A stretch of 64,000 nucleotides of DNA from SLRI01 sp964402505 (GTDB lineage Bacteria > Pseudomonadota > Alphaproteobacteria > Geminicoccales > Geminicoccaceae): the NCBI GenBank assembly GCA_964402505.1, contig CAYOCP010000020.1, positions 17,254 through 81,253 of the forward strand, given 5' to 3'. Made by a program: the position numbers and the translations under genes. This document shows positions 58,476 through 64,000 of the stretch, one piece after another. Position 1 is the first letter of the stretch; every line of letters begins with the position of its first letter. A model generated the notes under the pieces. The model saw nothing but the letters and a program-made list of their open reading frames with translations. It was not told the DNA's origin and did not search any database.

Positions 58476-60476
58476 ATGCGGGTCGGCGGACGACGGGTCA
58501 TGCTCTGCGATTGCGAGGGCACCATGCCGCTCGACGGCCCGGCTCTGGGCAGGGCGCTCGGTGGCGAAACGCCCGCCATCGCGACCAGCCTCTGCCGGCG
58601 GCAGCGAGCCCTTCTGGCCGGGGAGAAGCCGGATCTCGTCGCCTGCGCCCAGGAGAGCGCCGTCTTCGAGGAGGTGCTGGCCGAGGCCTCGGGCGAAGCC
58701 GCCGCGGACGCGCTCCTCGCCGTCGACATCCGTGCCCGCGCCGCCTGGTCGAAGGAAGGGGCCCGGGCCACGCCCAAGATCGCGGCGCTCCTCGCCGAGG
58801 CGGCGCTCGTCGTGCCGGAGACGCGGGCGCTGACCCTCGAATCGAGAGGCGTCACCCTGGTCTACGGGCGCAACGAGACGGCGCTCGAGGCCGCGGCCCA
58901 GCTCGGCGACCGGCTCGATGTGACCGTGCTCCTGACCCGCCCGGACGACGTCCTGCCCCGGGCGCGGACGACCTTCCCGGCGCTCAAGGGCACCATCCGC
59001 ACGGCGAAGGGGCATCTCGGCGCCTTCGAGCTCATCGTCGACGACTACGCCCTGCCCGATCCCTCGTCCCGCCAGAGCCTTCGCTTCGAAAGTCCGCGCG
59101 ACGGTGCCGTCTCCAACTGCGACGTGATCCTCGATCTCAGCGGCGGCACGCCGCTCTTCCCTTCGCCCCAGACCCGCCCGGGCTACCTTCGCGCCGATCC
59201 GAACGATCCCGTCGCGGTGCAGAAGGCGCTGCTCGCCGCCACCGACCTCGCCGGCACCTTCGACAAGCCGCGCTACGTCACCTATCGACCGGAGCTCTGC
59301 GCGCACAGCCGCAACCGCACCATCGGCTGCAACCGCTGCCTCGAGGTCTGCCCGACGGGGGCGATCACGCCGGATGGCGACCACGTCGCCATCGATGCGG
59401 CGATCTGCGCCGGCTGCGGCGGCTGCCACGCCGTCTGTCCCACGGGGGCCGCCGTCTACGCCCTGCCGCCCGCCGACCATCTGCTCGAGCGGGTGCGCAC
59501 GCTGCTCACCACCTATCACGTCGCCGGCGGCAGGGATGCCGTCCTCCTGATCCACGACGCCGATCACGGCATGGGCATGATCGACCTCCTCGCCCGCTTC
59601 GGCGACGGCCTGCCGGCCCGGGTCCTTCCGCTCGCCGTGAACGAGGTCACGTCGATCGGCATCGAGCTTCTGGCCGGCGCCATGGCGATGGGTGCCGCCG
59701 ACATTCGCATTCTCTCGGGCGGCGGGAGGCGGCCGGACATGACCCCGCTCCAGCGCGTCATGGCGGTCACCGGAGCCTGCCTCGCCGGCCTCGGCTACGG
59801 CGCCGACCGCATCCAGGTGATCGATGCCGACGATCCCGAGAGGCTCGGCGAGGCGCTCTGGGGGCTCGGGCAGCGGCCCGGCACGGCCACCCCCGCCAGC
59901 TTCCTGCCGATGGGCGAGAAGCCGGGCCTCATGAAGCTCGCCCTTCGCCAGCTCCACGCCGCCGCCCCCGCGCCGGTCGATGTGATCGGCCTGCCGCCCG
60001 GCGCTCCCTTCGGCCGGGTGCGGATCGACACCGCCGGCTGCACCCTCTGCCTCGCCTGCACCGGTGTCTGCCCGACCGGAGCGCTCGCCGCCGACCCGGA
60101 TCACCCGCGGCTCAGCTTCACCGAGAACGCCTGCGTGCAGTGCGGGCTCTGCAAGCCCACCTGCCCCGAGAAGGTGATCGAGCTGGTGCCGCAGATCGAC
60201 TTCACGCAAGCCCCCTTCAGCCCCGAGGTCGTGAAGGAGGAGGAGCCGGCCCTCTGCACCCGCTGCGGCAAGCCCTTCGGCGTCAAGTCGACCATCGACC
60301 GCGTCGCCACGCGGCTCGCCGGCCGCCACTGGATGTACAAGGGCGATCGCAGCCAGATCGAGCGGCTCGGCATGTGCGCCGACTGCCGCGTCATCGCCCA
60401 GAGCGAATCCGCCCTCGACCCCTATGCCGGCCCCGAGCGCCCGAGGACGAAGGCGGCGGAGGATTACCGGGGGTGA
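58476..60476 (+). CDS. Multi-cluster 4Fe-4S ferredoxin of the formate dehydrogenase locus
   Basis: 666 residues with GGGAGAGG before the ATG at 58476. Two ferredoxin-like pairs are clear: Cys275/285/288/292 with Cys311/314/317/321, and Cys522/525/528/532 with Cys553/556/559/563, each in CxxCxxxCP form except the first. A further CxxC pair (594/597 with 634/637) could bind zinc or a cluster, and the N-terminus has CDC (11, 13) and Cys40. Between the two sets (about 340-500) is an alpha/beta region with AVLLIHDADHGMGMIDLL. No membrane helix. It is divergent from the accessory operon and nearly touches it, so it is likely its electron carrier or a cofactor-assembly partner. Confidence 0.82.
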   Translation: MRVGGRRVMLCDCEGTMPLDGPALGRALGGETPAIATSLCRRQRALLAGEKPDLVACAQESAVFEEVLAEASGEAAADALLAVDIRARAAWSKEGARATPKIAALLAEAALVVPETRALTLESRGVTLVYGRNETALEAAAQLGDRLDVTVLLTRPDDVLPRARTTFPALKGTIRTAKGHLGAFELIVDDYALPDPSSRQSLRFESPRDGAVSNCDVILDLSGGTPLFPSPQTRPGYLRADPNDPVAVQKALLAATDLAGTFDKPRYVTYRPELCAHSRNRTIGCNRCLEVCPTGAITPDGDHVAIDAAICAGCGGCHAVCPTGAAVYALPPADHLLERVRTLLTTYHVAGGRDAVLLIHDADHGMGMIDLLARFGDGLPARVLPLAVNEVTSIGIELLAGAMAMGAADIRILSGGGRRPDMTPLQRVMAVTGACLAGLGYGADRIQVIDADDPERLGEALWGLGQRPGTATPASFLPMGEKPGLMKLALRQLHAAAPAPVDVIGLPPGAPFGRVRIDTAGCTLCLACTGVCPTGALAADPDHPRLSFTENACVQCGLCKPTCPEKVIELVPQIDFTQAPFSPEVVKEEEPALCTRCGKPFGVKSTIDRVATRLAGRHWMYKGDRSQIERLGMCADCRVIAQSESALDPYAGPERPRTKAAEDYRG

Positions 60477-60558
60477 GCGGAGCCCTCGCTCGAGCACCCC
60501 TTCTCGCCAATGGAGGCGTCATGCTATGACCAGTCGCTCTGACCGGTTGGAGAGAACG

Positions 60559-60810
60559 ATGCGTCAGGTGCAGTCCACCGATGCCGAGGCCCATCTCGCC
60601 CGCCTGCTGAGCGCCGTGGAGCGCGGCGAAAGCTTCGCCATCACGCGCCACGGCAAGCCGATCGCGCATCTGGTCCCGCCTGCCGCCACCGATCCGGCGA
60701 GCCGCGCCGCAGCGCTCGAGCGGTTTCGCAAGCGCCGTGCCGCCTGGCCCAAGGCGCGCTTCTCGATCGACGAAATTCTCGCCGCCCGGCACGAGGGCCA
60801 TCGCTCTTGA
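60559..60810 (+). CDS. Phd/YefM-type antitoxin
   Basis: 83 residues from the ATG at 60559 (GGAGAG 4 nt upstream); an ATG at 60526 with GGAGG is an alternative giving 94. The N-terminus MRQVQSTDAEAHLARLLSAVERGESFAITRHGKPIAHLVP is the Phd/YefM fold that binds its own operator. The basic C-terminus (RFRKRRAAWPKARFSIDEIL.A) would wrap the toxin. Its stop overlaps the toxin start (TTGA at 60807-60810), which is typical of a type II pair. Confidence 0.88.
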   Translation: MRQVQSTDAEAHLARLLSAVERGESFAITRHGKPIAHLVPPAATDPASRAAALERFRKRRAAWPKARFSIDEILAARHEGHRS

Positions 60811-61211
60811 CGCTTCTCGTCATCGATGCCTCGGTCGCCGCCTCCTGGCTCTTCGATGACGAAAGCGATCCGCTGGCGACGAAAGCCCTTGCCTTGCTCG
60901 ATCGGGTCGAGGCCATCGTGCCGCAACTCTGGCACTTCGAGATGCGCAACATCCTCCTCGTCGCCCGGCGACGCGATCGACTGACCGAGGCCGCCTTTCG
61001 GGCGCGGCTGGCAGCGCTCCCCGATCTGCCGATGCTGACGGACGACCAGCCCGATCTGGACGCCGCCCTCGCACTCGCCGAGCGGCACACCCTGTCGTTC
61101 TACGACGCACTTTATCTGGAGCTCGCCCAGCGCCGCGGAGCCCTGCTCGCGAGCCTCGATCGAAGGCTCTGTCGCACCGCCACGGCCGCGGGCGTCGCTC
61201 TTCTCGAGTAG
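60807..61211 (+). CDS. vapC: VapC-type PIN-domain toxin
   Basis: 134 residues from a TTG that overlaps the antitoxin stop. The four PIN acidic residues are in place: Asp7 (LVIDASV), Glu45 (HFEMRN), Asp100 (FYDALYLELA) and Asp118 (SLDRRL), which bind the metal for RNA cleavage. VapC toxins are ribonucleases that cut initiator tRNA or rRNA when the antitoxin is lost. The pair stands alone between the ferredoxin gene and the convergent WD40-cytochrome gene. Confidence 0.9.
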   Translation: MTLLVIDASVAASWLFDDESDPLATKALALLDRVEAIVPQLWHFEMRNILLVARRRDRLTEAAFRARLAALPDLPMLTDDQPDLDAALALAERHTLSFYDALYLELAQRRGALLASLDRRLCRTATAAGVALLE

Positions 61212-61219
61212 CCTGCCCC

Positions 61220-62542
61220 CTACTCCCCGCCCATCGCCTCGCGCTCGAGAAAGCCGATGAGAGCGGCGCGTTCGGCCGCGTCCGGGATCCGCTGGATCGG
61301 CATCTTGGTGCCGGGCGTCACCACGTCGGGGCCGAGCGCGAAGAGCCGGCTCACCGTCTCCGGCGTCCAGACCAGATCGCCGCCCGCCAGGGCGGGTGAG
61401 TAGGGATAGCCCGCAACCGTGCCGATCCGCCGTCCGAAGATCCCGTGCAGGGTCGGCCCCGCCCGGTTGCCGCCGTCGGGTGTCAGGGTGTGGCAGGCGA
61501 CGCAGCGCCGCCAGGCCAGCGCTCCCGGGTCGGATTCCGGCGAGCCCGCCTCGAGCGGCGGCAGCTTCGCCGGCTCCTCGATCTCGACGCCGGCCGCGAC
61601 GTCGAACTGGCGGATCGTCCGGTCGTTGCCGCCGGCGTAGAGGATCTTCCCGTCGGCCGAGAAGGCGAGCGACCAGAGCGGCTGCCGCTCGCCCGCCAGA
61701 ACGGCCGCGATTCCGCCAGTGGCGGCATCGAGAAGGGTGATGGTTCCGGCCATGCCGGCAACGGCCAGCGTCTTGCCGTCGGGGCTCGGGGCGATGGCGA
61801 GAAGCGGCGCCGGCGCCCCGGTCGAAAACCGCGCCCGGCGCTCGCCCGAAGCGAGGTCGAAGACCGTGACGGCACCATCGCCGCCCGCGGCATAGGCGAG
61901 GCCGCCATCGCCCAGCACCAGGGCGTTGAGCGCCACCGGCCCGCCGCCGAGCACGCCGAGCGCCGTTCCGTCCGCCGCCCGCCAGAGCCGGAGGGTGCCG
62001 TCGGCGCCGGCCGTCACGAGCGTCCGGCCGTCAGGCGTGTACCGCACCGCCTCGACCGGCCCCGCATGGCCCGCGAGCCGGAGCGTCTCGGCCCCGTTCC
62101 CCAGATCCCAGACCCTGGCCGTCCCGTCCCACGCGGCCGAGGCGACGTGGCGGCCGTCCGGTGCCACGTCGACCGCCACCACCCGGCCGGCATGGCCCGT
62201 GAAGCGCAGCACGGGTGTCGCGGAATCGAGCCGCCAGAGCAGCAGCGTGGCGTCATCGCTGCCGGTGACGAAGCCCGATCCGTCGGGCAGCAGCGAAACC
62301 GCGTTGACCGCGGCATCGTGGCCGTGCCGCACACTCACCGCGGCACCGTCGGCGAGGCGCCAGAGGATCACCGAGTAGTCGAAGCCGACGCTCACGAGCG
62401 TCGTGCCGTCCGCCGTCGCCGCGAGCCCCTTGACCGGCCCGCCATGGCCGAGCAGGGCGGCGGCAGCCTCTCCCGCCCAGCCACCGGCCCCGACCAGAAG
62501 CCCGATCAGGATCGGCAGGGCGCGGGCGAGCCCGCCCGTCAC
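61220..62542 (-). CDS. Periplasmic WD40 propeller fused to cytochrome c
   Basis: 440 residues from the GTG at 62542, overlapping the DUF6494 stop (GTGA). After an N-terminal signal peptide (about 1-28) come seven WD40 repeats (about 31-318), each with the GH..[AV] start and [VL]W/F end, enough for a full seven-blade propeller. Residues 335-437 are a class I cytochrome c: heme motif Cys347-x2-Cys350-His351, GNRAGPTLHGIFGR, and distal ligand Met414 in GTKMPIQ. The heme must be attached outside the cytoplasm. The propeller probably docks a partner, but no partner oxidase is nearby. Confidence 0.85.
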   Translation of the reverse strand: MTGGLARALPILIGLLVGAGGWAGEAAAALLGHGGPVKGLAATADGTTLVSVGFDYSVILWRLADGAAVSVRHGHDAAVNAVSLLPDGSGFVTGSDDATLLLWRLDSATPVLRFTGHAGRVVAVDVAPDGRHVASAAWDGTARVWDLGNGAETLRLAGHAGPVEAVRYTPDGRTLVTAGADGTLRLWRAADGTALGVLGGGPVALNALVLGDGGLAYAAGGDGAVTVFDLASGERRARFSTGAPAPLLAIAPSPDGKTLAVAGMAGTITLLDAATGGIAAVLAGERQPLWSLAFSADGKILYAGGNDRTIRQFDVAAGVEIEEPAKLPPLEAGSPESDPGALAWRRCVACHTLTPDGGNRAGPTLHGIFGRRIGTVAGYPYSPALAGGDLVWTPETVSRLFALGPDVVTPGTKMPIQRIPDAAERAALIGFLEREAMGGE

Positions 62543-62745
62543 TTCAGGGCGATATCGCTCGTGATCTCGTGCGTGAGGTCGAGGCTCTCAACCGTGAGCA
62601 CCATCCTCGCATGCAGCTTCTCGTCACCCTTGAGCCTGCCCGCCTCGAGCCTGTCGCGCACCGCCTGCTCGATCTCCCGCTGGCTGGTCACACCCACATG
62701 CTTCAGGAACTTCCGCAGCTCCATGTTGAAGACATCCTCGTTCAC
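62539..62745 (-). CDS. DUF6494 small protein
   Basis: 68 residues from the GTG at 62745, with GGGAGAAAG upstream. The pattern NEDVFNMELRKFLKHVGVTSQREIEQAVRDRLEAGRLKGDEKLHARMVLTVE is that of the DUF6494 family, a short cytoplasmic protein with a helix pair and an amphipathic strand. Function unknown. It overlaps the WD40-cytochrome gene by 4 nt, so the pair is co-translated, though one is cytoplasmic and the other periplasmic. Confidence 0.75.
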   Translation of the reverse strand: MNEDVFNMELRKFLKHVGVTSQREIEQAVRDRLEAGRLKGDEKLHARMVLTVESLDLTHEITSDIALK

Positions 62746-62845
62746 CGGCTTTCTCCCATGTCGTGCAAGCTCTCAGAATTGAACCGCTCGATCCACCGGT
62801 CAAGCCGGACGCCCGGCCCCGCCCGAATGACGTTACCCACCGCGT

Positions 62846-64000
62846 CTATCGGCCGCCGCCCAGGTCCGGCACCCGGTCGTCCTCCGGATCGGCCCAGTCG
62901 GTGTTGGGCACGAGGGCGAACCAGTCGGGGCGCAGGGGATCGCGGTCGTAAGGATAGCCGCCGAGCTTCCTGTAGAGCTCGGCGTAGCGGCCGACCCGCT
63001 CGGGATCGAGCTCGACGCCGAGGCCGGGTCCCTCCGGCACCGCAATGGCACCATCCCGATAGGCGAGCTTGCCGCCCTGGATCACGTCGTCCGTGAGGTG
63101 GTGGTAATGCGCGTCGCCCGCGAAGGTGAGATTGGGCAGGACGGCCCCCAGATGCAGCATGGTCGCGAGCTGGATGCCGAGCTCGCCCGAGCTGTGCACG
63201 GCGATTCCCGTCTGCATCGTCTCGCACACCCCGGCCGCCTTGATGCAGGGCCTAATACCGCCCCAGAAGGTGGTGTCGAGCAGCACCACGTCGATCGCCG
63301 GGTCGCGCAGATTGGCGGCGAGCTGCTCGAAATCGACGACCACCGTGTTGGTCGCGGTCGGTATGCGCACCGCCTCCCGCACCTGGCGCATGCCGTTCAG
63401 GCCCCAGACCGGATCCTCGAAATAGTCGTTTCTGAGATCCTCGATCGCCCGGCCGAAGCGGATCGCCTCCTCGAGCGGCAGGGCGGCGTTCGGATCGTAG
63501 CGAAAGCTGTCCCCCGGCAGGCTCTCCGCCAGCGCCCGGTAGCAGGCGAGCTCGTGCGCCGGCGGGAAGACCCCGCCCTTGAGCTTGTGGCTGGTGAATC
63601 CGTGCTCGGCCCTGAGCGCCTTCGCATGGGCCACGAGCTGCTTCGCCGTGCGCACCTCACCCCGCCCCGTCCTGTCGACCGGAGGACGGAAGAAGAGATA
63701 GGAGGCGAAGGGAACGCGGTCCCTGAGCCGGCCGCCCAGGAGGTTCGAGACCGGCTGGTCCAGGGCCTTGCCGATGATGTCGAGGCAGGCGAACTCGATC
63801 GCCGCCAGATATTGCGTGCGGTTGTTGTAGAGGCTGGCCGTGGGGTTGGCGATCAGGAAGCGGAGCGCCTCGAGCCGGAACGGATCGTGGCCGACGAGAT
63901 AGCGCTCGAGCCCGCGGAAGGCCGTCTCGGCGCTCTCGCCGCCGCCGCCCATCTCGCCGAGCCCGGTGATGCCGGCGTCGGTCTCCACCTCGACGATGGT
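62846..64000 (-). CDS. Glucarate dehydratase-type enolase-superfamily enzyme (partial)
   Basis: The 5' end lies beyond the right edge of the window: the frame is open to base 64000 and the GTG at 63988 is internal (TIVEV.TDAGITGLGE). 385 residues are visible. The enolase-superfamily barrel is clear: KLKGG with the catalytic Lys pair, FRYDPNAAL and YFEDPVWG for metal ligands, NTVVVDFEQ, AVHSSGELGIQ and FAGDAHYHHL with catalytic His. These details match GudD-type glucarate dehydratases, which make 5-keto-4-deoxyglucarate, though a close acid-sugar substrate is possible. Confidence 0.82.
   Translation of the reverse strand, partial: TIVEVETDAGITGLGEMGGGGESAETAFRGLERYLVGHDPFRLEALRFLIANPTASLYNNRTQYLAAIEFACLDIIGKALDQPVSNLLGGRLRDRVPFASYLFFRPPVDRTGRGEVRTAKQLVAHAKALRAEHGFTSHKLKGGVFPPAHELACYRALAESLPGDSFRYDPNAALPLEEAIRFGRAIEDLRNDYFEDPVWGLNGMRQVREAVRIPTATNTVVVDFEQLAANLRDPAIDVVLLDTTFWGGIRPCIKAAGVCETMQTGIAVHSSGELGIQLATMLHLGAVLPNLTFAGDAHYHHLTDDVIQGGKLAYRDGAIAVPEGPGLGVELDPERVGRYAELYRKLGGYPYDRDPLRPDWFALVPNTDWADPEDDRVPDLGGGR

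Overview
The window is about 64 kb of GC-rich chromosome from an alphaproteobacterium. The lineage call rests on a canonical CtrA cell-cycle regulator with its own TTAA-N7-TTAA box, an adrenodoxin-type ferredoxin next to a thioredoxin-reductase-like FNR, SitABCD/MntR manganese control, and a formate dehydrogenase cluster carrying the DUF3305/DUF3306 pair. Genus cannot be fixed from the sequence. No rRNA, tRNA, CRISPR array, prophage or intact insertion sequence was seen.

Left third (1-17 kb): the tail of a TauE/SafE exporter, an LprI-like secreted protein next to a tandem 41-bp repeat, a complete branched-chain-amino-acid-type ABC importer (livG-F-K-H-M), a YeiH-type exporter coupled to a LysR regulator, and a restriction-modification island (PD-(D/E)XK endonuclease candidate, Vsr, C5-cytosine methyltransferase). 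A divergent myo-inositol locus (iolG / iolD-iolE) follows, then a ChrA transporter, a small conserved protein and an SDR oxidoreductase.

Middle (17-40 kb): a CPA-type K+/H+ antiporter, a class III cyclase, and a tightly packed polyol-catabolic operon. That operon holds an FGGY kinase, a glycerol-1-phosphate-dehydrogenase-like protein, a GpsA-like dehydrogenase, RpiB and a SorC regulator. It has its own promoter and palindromic operator and is preceded by a sorbitol/xylitol-type dehydrogenase. Next come FNR-ferredoxin, fliJ-fliI divergent from ctrA, folD and bdhA, a 680-bp gene-free stretch, and a DUF2892-adaptor-RND efflux operon behind an ATATTC-type operator, then a periplasmic nucleoside hydrolase.

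Right third (39-64 kb): sitABCD divergent from mntR with one MntR box per gene, arfB, a multidomain SGNH hydrolase nested inside a LamG domain, allantoicase, a 40-residue membrane peptide and an alanine/sodium symporter. A formate dehydrogenase locus of about 11 kb follows: alpha, beta and gamma subunits, a Tat-target peptide, a TorD-like chaperone, DUF3306, DUF3305, DUF6352, DUF6505, a degenerate biotin/lipoate-ligase fold protein, and a divergent multi-cluster ferredoxin. The window ends with a Phd/VapC-type toxin-antitoxin pair, a WD40-cytochrome c fusion with DUF6494, and a truncated glucarate dehydratase.

The strongest candidates for undescribed biology are the accessory half of the formate dehydrogenase locus, the polyol operon pairing two dehydrogenases of opposite glycerol-phosphate stereochemistry, and the SGNH-in-LamG protein with a CtrA box in front of it. 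Stop-start overlaps (ATGA, GTGA, TTGA) are very common, so much of the expression here is probably translationally coupled.
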